A model generated the notes under the pieces. That model ran no database searches and was not told where the DNA came from. It worked only from the letters and a program-made list of their open reading frames with translations. The translations under genes were made by a program, and so were the position numbers. A stretch of DNA of 64,000 bases from Mucor racemosus (lineage: Eukaryota > Mucoromycota > Mucoromycetes > Mucorales > Mucoraceae), in the NCBI GenBank assembly GCA_027405735.1, contig JAPEHQ010000005.1, positions 1,054,001 to 1,118,000 of the forward strand, written 5' to 3'. The stretch's first letter is position 1; each line of letters opens with the position of its first letter. Positions 49,773 to 62,213 of the stretch are shown here, one piece after another.

Positions 49773-50978
49773 TTATTTCTTCTGCTTCTTGGTGGCATGG
49801 GACAGAACATAAGAGTCATTAGATAACCAATGTAAAGGTGGGCAGGGAGCTGGACGTTTCAAAGTAGCGCAACCAGATACAATAGCAGTTTCAATCTTTA
49901 AAGCAGTTTCAAGAGCAACATTCTTTAAACACATCAAATGTGCAAGTATACTGGGGAGAAGGGAAATTTGGTCTAAATTCACAAAGAGCTTTACCTTGGC
50001 AACATTAATCATCCTGTAGACCTTGGGAGAGGCAAGATCCATAACATGCGTATGTAAATTATTACCTTCACAGTGAACTCCGCATACCTTTGGTTTAGCA
50101 ACACCATCCGAAACCAGTTTGTTCATAGTAAATTTCATTTGTTTACCAAGCTTTATCAAGTCAGATTCAACGTAGGAATTTTGATCGGATCGTTTGAATT
50201 CAGCAATTAACACAATACACTTTACATTACCAGAAAGATTGTAGACCTGAAAATCTGGTTTGTATGCCTTGGGATTGTCGCTTTCAAGTTTGCCATTGGC
50301 ATATTTCATACTCAGCAAGGTATCAGAAGAAAAAACAGACGACAACAATGGTGAAAGATAATTGTGAACATAGCTGCCTTCGATGGAATAGTCAGGCGGG
50401 CCATTAATAAATACTGGGAGAATAAATGTTAAAACTTAAGCTGTATGTATATCCAGAATATTCTTTGATTGACAAGCATCATTAAGCATTTTGGCGCATA
50501 AAGTTAAAGAGGAAAACCAGTCGTGAGGAGAAAATTCTTCAATGCTCATACACCAATCGCAACATTGAATACCTCTTTCAGGGTAATACGTTTCAAATAA
50601 AAGCGATGGTCTGAGGGCATTATGAACAGCAAGAGTGAAATATTTACTGATGGACGAAGCATAATTTTTATCAAAGAGGTAGATGTCATTTAACACAAGA
50701 AGGCGTATATCGGATAATTGGGCAGGATTTACCGTATTAATCATTTGAATCGTCGTACTTTTCAAGTTAAAGCATAAATCAGAAATGCAATTATCATTCA
50801 ACACCCATTTGATGTCGTTAGCTAAATCTTCGAATTGAGATGAGTTTCCCTGAAAGGAAAGAGAGTAATCGCTGGTGCGTCTGGGATGATGGTCGATGGA
50901 TAAGTCTGAAGGAAATCTCGTTTCATTTTCGTCACTGTCGTATTCCTCGTTTTCATCTTGTGATTGTTGTGTTTGGGA
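49773..50978 (-). pseudogene. PD-(D/E)XK-like hypothetical protein, 5' end cut by LINE insertion
   Basis: Family not identified. The downstream exon (49773 to about 50415, after acceptor CCCAG) reads IFINGPPDYSIEGSYVHNYL and includes KPDFQVYN...CIVLIAEFKR, a D-x17-E-x-K arrangement typical of PD-(D/E)XK nuclease folds, and ends with a basic tail (KKQKK). The upstream block (50436-50978) is clearly coding: an acidic stretch (SQDENEEYDSDENETRF), then SSQFEDLANDIKWVLNDNC and more. A stop follows HTA near 50436, and no clean donor joins the two blocks. Upstream coding is lost at about 50978, where LINE sequence begins. Probably a dead or truncated gene, although an unusual junction could rescue it. 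Confidence 0.55.
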
Positions 50979-52561
50979 GTCTTACTGCATTGATGGTGGA
51001 AGAATCTCTAGCTAAAATATTGAAGGTGATGCTGGAGGATTTTTCTTCATTTGTGGCTATTAAACGATCTATCTCTGTTTTCACGTCTGCGTATGATACG
51101 GTTGATCGTAGGGTTATCTGGCAAGCCTTGGCTGGTTCTTCTCTCCCTCGACTTGTTCTGAATCTGTTGATCAATATGTTTGATAGTGTGTCTGTGTCAG
51201 TACTGATGGCTAATCACAACTCTGCTGCTTTTTCTCCTGCTACTGGTGTTCTACAGGGTTCAGTGCTTAGTCCACACTTGTACTCGTTGTATATCAACTC
51301 TCTACCGGGTCTGCTGCGGCCTGTTGCTACTGGCGCTACTATGGTGTCTCCTCCTGGAGCCTCTGATCCTATTGCTATTAATAGTTTGCTTTTCGCTGAC
51401 GATGTTGCTATTTTCGGGTCCAAAATTGACGTTCAACATATGCTTGATTTGGCTTCTGAACATTCTGTTGCTCTTGGTTATCGGTGGAAACCGTCTAAGT
51501 GTGCTGTACTAAACGCTCCTGCTGCTTCATCTGGTGATCAGCTAACCTTGTATGATGAACCTCTCCCTATTGTGGAGGAGTTTGTTTACCTTAGTATGCC
51601 TTTTCGTCGTAAAGGTCTGTATGCTCCTGGTATTCTGTCTCTTCGGTCCTCTGGTGCTATCAAAACTATGGCCTTGCTCAACTCAGTTGGTGTTAATCGT
51701 ACTGGATTCTCTCTACTGCTTTGCTCTCGTCTATACAAGACCTTTATTCGTCCTAAAATTGAATATGGGCTAGCTATCTCTCATCTCTCTTTTCAGGATT
51801 TTAAGGCTCTTGATGATCTACAAAATAGGCTCGTTGGCATGTTTGTGGGCAGTTCGTGGTTTAATGTTACCAAATACATTACCTGCATTCCGTCCATGAA
51901 ACATCGTTACAATATCTTGGCTACTAGATATGCTCTGCGTGCTGCTACTTTGCCTGAGAACTGTCCCTTAGTGGTCTTGCGTAACACTCTCTCCTACACT
52001 AGGTTAGATAAATACATTTGTGAAAACAAATTGTATCTGTCGTTACCTGATCCTGTTCCTTCTGCTGCTGGATTAGTTTCTGTTTTCAATGAATATTGGC
52101 AAGACCAGGTAGATCGCCAAATGGATGCTGCTGCTGTTTCTGGATCTCATACATTGCTACGTGCTTGTCGTCCCTCTGTTGCTAGACCTGATCCTATTCT
52201 TTATCTACCAATAGGTCGCTCTGCTCGCAGTCGGCTGGTTCGATGGCGCCTTGGTCGGTTCACTAACATGCGTGAAGAATGTCCGTGTATGTCACCTTTG
52301 GGTGTTCATATTTCTAGGGATCATTTTTCGACCTGTTGTGCTTTGGATGGTGAGCTCCTGGATGCTTTACCTTCTGCTCCTTTCGGTACCAACAAGATTG
52401 ATCATGCTTTGAACTGTCTCCCGGTCAAATCCTCTGATGGTCCTCCTCCTTATTGGTCGGCTCTTTTAGCTCTGCTCCATGCTATTGATTGTCTTGTACA
52501 CCCACTGGCTATTATTGCTTCTGATCCAGATCCAGGATCTTCTTGGTATCTCAGCAAATAG
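50979..52561 (+). mobile_element. 5'-truncated LINE reverse-transcriptase ORF
   Basis: Non-LTR reverse transcriptase. Visible RT motifs in order: SAYDTVDRRVIW (the YD catalytic motif), TGVLQGSVLSPHLYSLYINS, and the active-site box LLFADDVAIF; a thumb-like region follows and a C-terminal extension ends DPDPGSSWYLSK at TAA. Endonuclease and ORF1 are missing, the usual outcome of incomplete reverse transcription. The frame stays open over about 525 codons, so the insertion is fairly young. The frame formally extends upstream to 50840, but 50840-50978 is antisense sequence of the neighbouring gene. Probable 3' UTR to about 52840. Confidence 0.88.
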
Positions 52562-53297
52562 ACTCGATTTTGATGAACAGTTTATATATTGTTTTCTTTG
52601 TGCGGTACCTCGGTGGTAAGTGTTTATCAAAGTTCCCATCCGATGGTTTTCCCTCAAGATCAATACTACATTACTCATTAGTCATACCGTTCTTTGGCAA
52701 CTTCTACACATTCCTTTTTACTCTTGTTAATTAGTATAGTGTTCTGAAAGGGGTTTTTGTTTCTCTTTCCTTCTTGTTTCTTAAATTTAAGGCTTATGCT
52801 CATATCGAGTGCCCATTATAAATTTTATTAATAAAAATCAATCTTTAAACTGACTTGAACTCCACAAAAGCGTGATTATTGCAGCTTGCTTGATTCGATA
52901 AAAATGGTGATGACAATATATAGGTAATAGAAAAAAACACACGCATGAAAAATAGACACATTAGTTTTTTATCATATTATTTATATTACTCATAGCAAAT
53001 AAAAAATGGTTTGTACTATTGGAAAATCATGGCATTTTCATCCGTTTTACAGATTTATTTTTTCAGATTTAAAAAATGCCAAAAAAATCCTTTTAAAATA
53101 CATGTATAAGTCTTTTTTTAATACGACATCATTTTGGCAAAAGGTGTAAACGTGATGGTAATAAGCTTACAAGTATATTATTATATATGATTAAAATGGA
53201 AGGGGTAGGAGTGTGTTTTGTTATATTTTGTATATCAATTAAATAAAAAAGAGGGAAGAAGAAAAAAATGGGAATATTTATAATAGATAAAGATAAA
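52562..53297. other. LINE 3' UTR and 3' flank of the RhoGAP gene
   Basis: The first about 280 bp are probably the LINE 3' UTR, ending near an A-rich tail (AATAAAAATCAATC, about 52830-52844). The rest is AT-rich flank of the downstream minus-strand gene. No gene seen. Confidence 0.5.
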
Positions 53298-56200
53298 TTA
53301 TTGAATAAGTTCTTTTACCAAAAGATTTCCTCCTTCATTGCCATTCAATTGGGTTGATGATTGAGAACGGATGATGGGAGGTATTGTGGGAGGGATAACA
53401 AGACTATCTTTTGGTTCTTCAAATTCTGTATTTTGTGGTGATGAAGATAAATAGTAGTTTTGTGCTTGAGGTTGTTCTTGTTGTTGTGTTTGTTCCATGG
53501 GTGGATATGATGGGTAATCAACATTACTGGTAGTAACTGCAGCTGGCGACGAGTGTTGTCTAGGTAATTGAGGCGGAATAGGCCCTCCTGCAGATCTTGA
53601 TCTTCTCATTTTCATTACAACCTCACATTTCTTCAAAATATGTCTTACATTTAATTCCATATCACCTTCTTCGTATGATAAATTTTGTAATAACGGAATG
53701 AAATCCTCGGGTACAGTAGCGAATTCTTCTGCATTTTGAATCATTATATTGACAGTTTCGATAGAGAAAAATGATTCATCTTTGGTAGGATCTTTGCTTT
53801 TTGAATACAAGATATTGGGAGCAATGACAGTAGCTAAATTGACAATATTCATTTTACTGCCACCACCACCAGCATCGTCAGCAAATTGAGATACCCATTT
53901 CATAAATGTGAAGAGTACTTCCATTGTATCACGATTTGCTTTTGGTAAAAGACAACAAGCTAAATGTGTTACACGCTTACGATCTGACTCTGATTCCAAC
54001 TCTATAATTACGTTATTAATTACATTCAATATTTTGTAATTTCAAAGAAAAACTTACTTTGAGCAGAAATAAATAATCGATGTAATTTATAAGTTAATAA
54101 TGGATCAGGTAGTTCTCTCAAGAACTTTTTGATTAATGCTGCCACTTGAATAGGTGTTTCGTTTAAAAATTGTATAGAATTTGGATTCTTGTCGATTTCT
54201 TCACTCAATTCTCTCAAACGACGAATATTACCATTTTTACGGAAGATACCCTCAACAGACATATCCATTTGTTTCATGGCTGAAATACTATCATCGATAA
54301 TTGAAGGGATTTTGATAATTCGTGTTGGCCCTACACCTAAATTTGATTCAATTCCATTCTTTTCGACCAAAATATCAATTGGCACACCAAATGTTCCCTC
54401 TGTGAAATAATGTAAGTATTTTGCTTGTAAATACTAGGCAAACAAAATTAAATTACCTTTTGCTCGAGGCACCTTTTTATTACCACCAGCTTTTAAACTG
54501 GTAACAAATTTACCCCATAATGTAGAATTCTTTCTATCATCAATCAAATCAGCTAATTCTTCCAATGTAAAATGGTCGTGCAATATTTCTTCCAAATAAA
54601 GTACAGCGATATGTTTCAACATGAAATGTTGTAAAGCACCCAATTCTGCGAAATAAAAACTCTTGGCTTTGGGTACCGATTTGGTATATTTATGCGTGTA
54701 TAATCGATTTGTACTATTCACACTCATTTGAGACAAGTCTCCTTCTAATTCGTTTAATGATGATCGTTTTACTGAAGATGTCAAACTATGAGGTCGGCTA
54801 CTATGAATACTGTTGTTTTCGTCGGTTTTATTGGTAACAAATGCTGTTGTTGAACTAGGTGTTTCCATTAAAGTTGAGCGCTTACCCACACGATGTGAAT
54901 TAGTAATTTTACGGTTCATGTGAGTTGATTTCATGCGTTTAATGTCATTCAAATGAATTTCTTCATTGTGTACATCTTGAGGAATTTGGGGTAAAGGTGG
55001 CTGTTGTTGTACTTGTTGTTGTTGTTTAGGTGGTAGTTGTTGTTGTTGTTGATGATGTTGTTGTTGTTGCTGTTGTTGTTGCTGTTGTTGCTGTTGTTGT
55101 TGCTGTTGTTGTTGTTGTTGGATTTGAAGGCTTTGTAACTGTTGATGTTGTGGATTTTGATGTTGCAATTGCTCAATAGGTTGGCCATAATAAGCAACCA
55201 TTGGATCTATAGTTTGTTTTAGCATTATAATTTACATTTAGAGCTTTGTTAATGGTCTTACCTGGTACATTTAATAAACTATACAATCTACGTAAAGCTA
55301 CTCGTAATAAAAATGAAGATTGCTTCAATTTAGAAACATATTCAACACCTTGAGAATATCCATCTTTGTTGGTAGAAATACATTTTTTGCATGTAATTGT
55401 TAAATTTTGTTGTTGTACCCAAGCTTCTTTATATTCAAGTCGAAGAGGAGCACAACATTGCGTACAAGCAAAGCATTGATCATGCCAAAGATATGTGTTA
55501 TATCTGAAACAAGCATCTTCACATGCCTTTCTACAAAACTGACACAAATCAGAAGATACAGTATAATCAGCTTCATGTAAATATTGTCGTTTTTTGTTGG
55601 CTAATTCCATCAATTGACTCAAGAAACGACTGATAGCAACAGATTTAGTATCATTTTTCTTTTCAAGCTTCAATGCTCCTGTTAAACCAATTCGAATCAA
55701 CACTTTGAGGTAATGAGCTAATCCTGTCACCAATGAAAGTAAATCTTGAGTAATGCCAATCTTACGAAGACCACTTTCTTGAGTATGGGATAATAGAGAA
55801 AAGAAATTGGAGACTTTTTTACACAACATACTAGATTCTCGATCATAAAAAAGTTCTTCTTTGGTTTGTTTATAATAATGGTCAGCAAGATCATCAATAG
55901 CAGTAAACAAAACATCAACATGTGTAACAAAATAATCAGCCATTTTGACACCATCTGCATAACTTCCTTCAGATACATGTAATAACATGTCTGATATACA
56001 ACCAGCAGCAGATTCTATATAATACATATAATGTCAGTATTCAAGGAGTTTCTTTTTAAGGAGGAATGAAGATGTACGTAGGAGTATACATGTATCAAGC
56101 ATTACAACATGTAAAAAACTATATATATATATATATGATATTTGTATAAATAATCATAAACTTAATTTTTACCTTCAAACGCTGATAAAACTGTCCAAAT

Positions 56201-57087
56201 TCTATACACTTTTTCTTCCATGATAGTTTGAGTTTCTTTAAGCTCATCAGAGCTCATTAAACTAAGATCTGAACAATGGTTTCAATTTAAAAATATAGGA
56301 GTATTAGGGGAAAATCTGTTTTATACACATTTTGTTGTATTGTTTTTACCAAGGTTTGTCGTTGGATCATCTTGTCCAAATGATTGAGCTAATTTGACAT
56401 TCCAAAACTATTTGAAAAAGGGTAAAATCAGAATATAATTTCAAATATTCAACATGTTGTTCAACTCACTTTATGAATCATGTAGCATTCCGGATGCCAA
56501 TGTTCATCTACATTATTTCTGTTGATTTCTACAAATTGCTTGAGAATAGCAGTTTCACAACCAATACATTTTATAGCGAATTGAATTGAATAATGATAAT
56601 GGCAATATACATTATTATCATATTCATAATAAGAATCGTCAGGGCCAAATACAACAGAACAAATACTACAACAAAAGTGTTCTAAATGAAACTTCTTTCC
56701 TACTGCTGTAATATATGACCCTCGTAATGCTTCTCCACAATTATCACAAGCCAAGTTGAGTCTTTTGAAATAATCTCTTTCACATAATGGTTTTTGAATA
56801 CCGTCTTCAAATTCTATAGGAAAGAATTTTTCGGCAACTGGTTCATTACAATCCTGTTTTATATTTATATATATATATATATATGAATGTTAATATTTTT
56901 GTAGATCAGATTATTGTATCGTATTTACTATGCAAAGAAAGCAGTTCCAGTGAAAAGCACCATCCAGGGCGCGTGCGAAATTGCCTTCAAGTTGCTGATG
57001 ACAAGCAGTGCAATTAATGGTTGTAGTGTTTGGAGTCGATGCTGTAGTGATGATATTAGGTTGAACCTGTGTCTCTGCTTGTTCCAT
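53298..57087 (-). CDS. LIM-domain RhoGAP (Lrg1-like)
   Basis: GTPase-activating protein for Rho-type GTPases, acting in cell-wall and polarity signalling. Eight exons: 56929-57087, 56470-56853, 56350-56407, 56173-56268, 55262-56014, 54457-55206, 54058-54399, 53298-54001; total 3246 nt or 1081 aa. Three N-terminal LIM domains (CTACHQQL...HWNCFLC; CDNCGEAL...HFCCSIC; KCIGCETAI...HPECYM) are followed by an extended region with a further LIM (CQFCRKAC...DQCFACTQC). Then come a Gln-rich linker and a RhoGAP domain (FGVPIDILVEK; MSVEGIFRKNGNIRRLREL with the arginine finger; QVAALIKKFLRELPDPLLTYKLH). The C-terminal 150 residues are disordered. Three or four LIMs plus this GAP match Lrg1 better than Rga1/Rga2. 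The chosen start is the first in-frame ATG before LIM1. Confidence 0.93.
55020..55121 (-). repeat. Gln-coding (CAA/CAG)n tract in the RhoGAP gene
   Basis: Mixed CAA/CAG codons with one His interruption encode about 20 consecutive Gln plus neighbouring Gln-rich sequence in the linker before the GAP domain. Less pure than the PUF tract. Confidence 0.9.
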
Positions 57088-59074
57088 GATTCAAAAATTA
57101 AGAAAAAAAAAAGAGGGGAAAGAATTTAATCTGGTGTTTGTTTGTTGTCTTTGTTTTACACAGAAATTATATAAAAAATTATACAAATAGGAAAATAATA
57201 AAAAGGAAAGGAGAGTGAGGGGAGGGTTTGGTTTTTTTTCTTTCTTCTTTGTGTATGAAATTTCAGAAAAACAAGAAAAACAAGAACCTCTAGTATAGTA
57301 GATTGATTAAATGAATGAAGAAAGTGAGAGGTTGAGTAGGGATTTTTAATATTTGAAAAAAAGAGGAAAAGAAAGAGGGAAAAGGACCTTTTTTTTTTGT
57401 ATTTCTTGAACATAAACAAAGTATGGTAATTTACCCTCCACAAAAGTGCCCTGATTTCATTCTTCATTGATTTGTAGCCAATCAAGCATGCTCCGCTTAA
57501 ACGCTGGTAAAAATATATCATTCAAATTTGGATTATGAACATGTTGAAGTATCTATTTATGAATGAAAAACATCCTACAAGATATAGAGAAATTGTAGTA
57601 AATTTGATCTGCAAATTGTAGGTGTCTATCGAAAAGATATTTACTCCCAAACGATTTTGCATGTTGACATATTACATAGCTTTCGAATTAGCTAAAAAGA
57701 GAGGGAGTACCAGTTTTAGACTTTCCGTCTAAATACTTTATATACCAAATAGTGGTACTGATTTAAGTAGGTTGGGCAGACATATTTTTGGATATTCTCT
57801 AATATATAAATATATATATTTGAATTCAGATAAAATGCATTTACTATAAAGTACATAGATCAGAACATTAAAGTTTATTTAATAAAACATATGAATTAAT
57901 ACCTAGATCAAAACGTTGTCTAAGAAAACTTGATTAGTAGTAGCTTATTAATTAGATTATTTTGTCAATAAAAATGTGTAAATAGAAATCATATGTAATT
58001 ATTCGTCATACCCTGAAATTCTAATTAGTATCTAATAGTAATATCTCGTTGATAAGGTACTAGTGCATGCATCGTAACTTCATAGCTTTGATGAATGCAT
58101 TAAATTTGTTTTTGGTACTCTAATGGTGATATTGAACTTAAAGCACTGCAGAAACATCGCTACTTTAAATTAAAAGTGGCCATTTGAATTTTTAAAGATT
58201 TTTTAGTTGCATTATAACTAAAACTATGTAATTTATAAATGCATCAAAAAATTAATTTGCGTATATCATTTCTATAACCCTTTTTTCTTATTCATTAATC
58301 TCACTAATTAGGTATTTCAAGATAGCATTTACGAGGCGGTCCATTATTTTTTAATCGGCGCTTTAATTTATTCACGCAGCCTTTTTTGGGCAAATTGTTT
58401 CAAAATCAAAATTCAACTGTTTCAATAGATAATGTGTCAAAAATCAAAAATCGAACACTAATGATAAGTACAAATTTACAGATATTAATCAAAAAAAAAT
58501 TTTTAAACGATATAGTGGTTACTGTTATTTGACAAAGTTTTGACACATAATAAGCGACTCAAAGACATAAAACACATGGCGGCTGAGGTGCAATTGTATA
58601 CTTTTATGAATTTATTTGGATACAATACATAGTTTTAATTATCATATCCACTCGAATATCATAAAATAACACTGTATCTACCTCGTGGTATATTTTGTTT
58701 AGATATTTTATGTATCATCTTTAAGAAAACAATGATTGAAAGTAGGCAAGTAAACTTGACACATTGTGGCTGCTGAATCAATTTCAGACTTTTTTAGGGA
58801 TAAATTGTCATTCAAAATGGATTGAAGCATACTACATCAATGTCATGAACCAAGATACATGTTCTAGTAGTGATTCGAGTGCTAAAATATTACTGAATAC
58901 TATGAAAACATCTCTTTTAACTTGAGCCACCAAAGCATAAAGGATACCATAATGGACTGCTTCATGGGACTGTTGGGGATAATTAAAGGAAACCGAGAAA
59001 GAAAAAAACTTTTTTTGATTTGATTTCTGAAATTTAGGAACTCTCTTTTTGTGATTAAACCATAACCATTAACT
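57088..59074. other. About 2 kb intergenic, no recognised gene
   Basis: The shared 5' region of two divergently transcribed genes, the LIM/RhoGAP gene (minus) and NOG1 (plus). GA/CT-rich purine tracts at 57100-57400 are close to the RhoGAP start and may be leader or promoter sequence. The remainder is AT-rich; no copy of the window's repeat families was recognised. Confidence 0.5.
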
Positions 59075-61067
59075 ATGTCTTCACTCTATAATTTCAAAAA
59101 GATTGAGCCAGTGCCCACTTCTTCTGATTTTGTCGACATTATCTTGTCCAAAACTCAAAGAAAGACCCCCACTGTCATTCACAAGAATTACAACATTGGC
59201 CGTATTAGACAGTTTTACATGCGTAAGGTCAAGTTTACTCAAGAAAATTTCGATGAAAAATTCAAGAACATTTTGGACGAATTTCCCAAGTTGGAGGTTA
59301 GTTGATTTGCCAAAATATTTTGTATAGGAGTTAATCAGAAAATTAATATTTGTTGAAATATTGTAGGATATCCATCCTTTCTATGCTGATCTCATGAATG
59401 TCTTGTATGATAAGGATCATTACAAGCTTGCCCTTGGTCAAGTCAACACTGCTCGTCATTTAATTGATCAAGTTGCCAAGGATTATGTTCGTTTGTTGAA
59501 GTTTGGTGATTCGCTTTATCGTTGTAAACAACTCAAGAAGGCTGCTTTGGGTAGAATGGCTACTGTCATGAAGCGTCAAAAGGACAGTTTGGCCTATCTT
59601 GAACAAGTCCGTCAACATTTGTCTCGTTTGCCATCTATTGATCCCAATACTCGTACTCTTTTGATCTGTGGTTATCCTAATGTTGGTAAATCTTCTTTCA
59701 TCAACAAGATCACCCGTGCTGAAGTTGATGTTCAACCTTATGCTTTCACTACCAAATCTCTCTTTGTTGGTCATATGGATTATAAGTATATGAGATGGCA
59801 AGTCATCGATACTCCCGGTATTTTGGATCATCCTTTAGAAGAACGTAATACCATTGAAATGCAATCCATTACTGCTATGGCTCATTTAAGATCTTGTATC
59901 ATGTACTTTATGGATCTCTCTGAACAATGTGGCTACAGTGTTGAAGATCAAGTTAAATTGTTCAATAATATCAAGCCTCTTTTCGCTAACAAGCCTATTG
60001 TTTTGGTTATCAACAAGATTGATCAAGTTAAGCCTGAAGATCTTCCCGAGGAACAAAGAAAGTGGATCGAAGATATTGCTAACGATGAGAATGCTACTGT
60101 TTTGACCATGTCTTGTTATAATGATGAAGGTGTCATGAATGTCCGTAACAGCGCTTGTGACAAATTATTAGCTGCTCGTGTTGAAATGAAGATGAAGGGT
60201 AACAAAATCAACGATGTTATCAATAAGATTCATTTGGCTCAACCTCAACAAAGAGATAACATTGCTCGTCTTCCCAATATCCCTGCTGAAACCAAGACTC
60301 GTGTTAAATATGATCTTAACGATCCTAACCGTCGTAGACTTGAAAAGGACCTCGAGGCAGAACAAGGTGGTGCTGGTGTTTATAATGTTGATGTTAAGAA
60401 GAAGTATCTCTTGGAAGATGACGAATGGAAATATGATACCATCCCTGAATTCCTTGATGGTCATAATGTTGCTGACTTTATTGATCCTGAAATTGAAGAG
60501 AAGTTGGAGGCTTTGGAGAGAGAGGAAGAGCGTTTGGCAGCTGAAGGTTTCTATCAATCCGATGAAGAGATTTTGGATGATGAAGAAGAAGTCCTTCGTA
60601 CCGCTGCTGATGCTATCCGTGATCGTAAGAAGTTGATTGTTCAAGCTCATCGTGCTGCTCGTGGTAGAACAAGACCTACTTTACCCAAGACTACTGCTGC
60701 TAAATTCACAACTGTCAGTGAAATGGATAAGCAACTTGCTAGCATGGGTATTGATGGTACAGACGCTTCTGAACGTACAAGATCTGCTGCTGAAAGCCGT
60801 AAACGTACTCGTCATGAAGCTATTCCTGATGAAGCTGTCAAAGAAGCTGGTGCCATGGACCGTGGTGATTCCGAAGCCCAAGAAATTGCTAATGAAGGTT
60901 TCCGTAATGTTAAACAAAAGTTGGAGGCTGATAAGCAAAAGAAGAATGTTCAAAAGCAAACATCCAAGATGGGTAAACGTGGTGAAGCTGATAGACAAAT
61001 TCAAACCAAGATGCCCAAGCATTTATTCAGTGGTAAACGTGGTATGGGTTCAACAGATCGTCGTTAA
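59075..61067 (+). CDS. NOG1: Nucleolar GTPase NOG1 (60S ribosome assembly)
   Basis: GTPase of the OBG/NOG family required for pre-60S maturation in the nucleolus. Two exons, 59075-59296 and 59367-61067, give 640 aa, close to yeast Nog1. The N-terminus [19 protein letters not shown] leads to the helical NOG1N domain. GTPase motifs: G1 GYPNVGKSS near residue 176, G3 DTPG in [10 protein letters not shown], and G4 NKID near 290. The C-terminal third is charged and basic (NOG1C, ending [15 protein letters not shown]) for nucleolar rRNA contact. Codon use is biased to preferred codons, fitting high expression. Long frames on the other strand and frame are shadows. Confidence 0.97.
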
Positions 61068-61497
61068 AGAATTTTTGCTCCCTATTTTTGTTACATAATC
61101 TTTGTTCTTTTTTTATATTATTATTATATACTTGTTCTCCTCTCTTTTTTCTCTATTTTAAAAAAAAAAAAAAAACCTCTTTTTATCCATTTTTTATATA
61201 CTATTTGCATGAAATACAGAATTAAATAAATAAAAAAATTTAGAAACTATAAAGCTGTCTTTTGAACGGTTGTATATTGTAGTGAAATCAGATGATATCT
61301 ACCGGTTGACATTATAAATTCAATGATAAGTATCTGTCAATTTTGGCTTCTGTATCCCAAGAAAAAGCCAATCAATCTTTACTGATTCGGAGACTGCTCT
61401 GTATAGTTTGTGTTGTACTTTTATAGTACAAGGTGTAATCAACTCCTATCACACTACTCTTCTATCTCTTCTTTTTCAGTTTAAAAAACAAGTCAAC
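61068..61497. other. Intergenic between NOG1 and Nudix genes
   Basis: NOG1 3' end with a 15-base or longer poly-A run near 61158-61175, then the promoter/leader of the Nudix gene. No additional gene. Confidence 0.5.
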
Positions 61498-62213
61498 ATG
61501 AGTGGAAATACAACATTTACTGAATTCCCTGCTGAATCTCGTATTGGTAGAGAAAATCAAGTGTTTGATGAGAATGACATTCGCCAAGTAAGTAATTTGC
61601 CAATCCTTATTCATGTTGAAAAACGTTAAAAAATCTATTAGGTCACTGGTACTATAGCAGTTGACCCAAAGTCCAATACGGTACTCATCATTTCAAGTAG
61701 TAAACATGCTGGTGTTTGGGTTCTTGTAAGTATAATCCTCTAGTTGATGTTATATAATATTTAAACCTGTCAAATGTATAGCCTAAAGGTGGTTGGGAAA
61801 GCGACGAAACAAAAGAGCAATCGGCTGAACGTGAAACTTTTGAAGAAGGTACAGTATAAAGATGATAAAACCATCATTCCGAATTCTAATGAGCATCCAT
61901 ACATTCAAACAAGGCGGCGTAAGAGGACAAATCAAGGGATTTATAGGTAGTTTTTTGGATTATGATCCCTTTGGTGAAGTCAAAGGCAATGTTTGGTTTT
62001 ATGAATTTGAAGTGCAGGAAATTTTAGAGAATTGGCCCGAAAAAGATTTCCGTCAACGTAGATGGGTAAGTTTTTTCTATTGCAGAATTATATCAAAGTC
62101 GATATCTAAACGTTGTTAAATAGTGTACATTTGAAGAGGCAATGCATTTACTTCGTTTCAAACCATTTATGCGAGAAGCTCTTTTAGCCTCATCATTTGC
62201 CCCCCAAAATTGA
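61498..62213 (+). CDS. Nudix hydrolase, DIPP type (Aps1/Ddp1-like)
   Basis: Predicted diphosphoinositol-polyphosphate or diadenosine-polyphosphate phosphohydrolase. Five exons: 61498-61587, 61642-61725, 61782-61848, 61914-62065, 62124-62213, totalling 483 nt or 160 aa. The Nudix box is complete once exons 3 and 4 are joined: GGWESDETKEQSAERETF then EEGGV fits G-x5-E-x7-R-E-U-x-E-E-x-G-U, and it is preceded by the PKGGW typical of the DIPP subgroup. The end has W-x-FEEAMHLLRFKPFMREAL, also usual there. The intron splits the box after EEG. Substrate (inositol pyrophosphate versus ApnA) cannot be decided from sequence. Confidence 0.92.

Noticed and set aside
60168..60650. 160-codon minus-strand and other-frame ORFs over NOG1
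   Set aside because: Shadows of the NOG1 coding exon; no independent homology.
33092..61067. A functional gene cluster linking TOR, NOG1, RhoGAP and Nudix
   Set aside because: Genes are separated by mobile elements with mixed orientations and no shared regulatory signals; growth-related functions are common among housekeeping genes.
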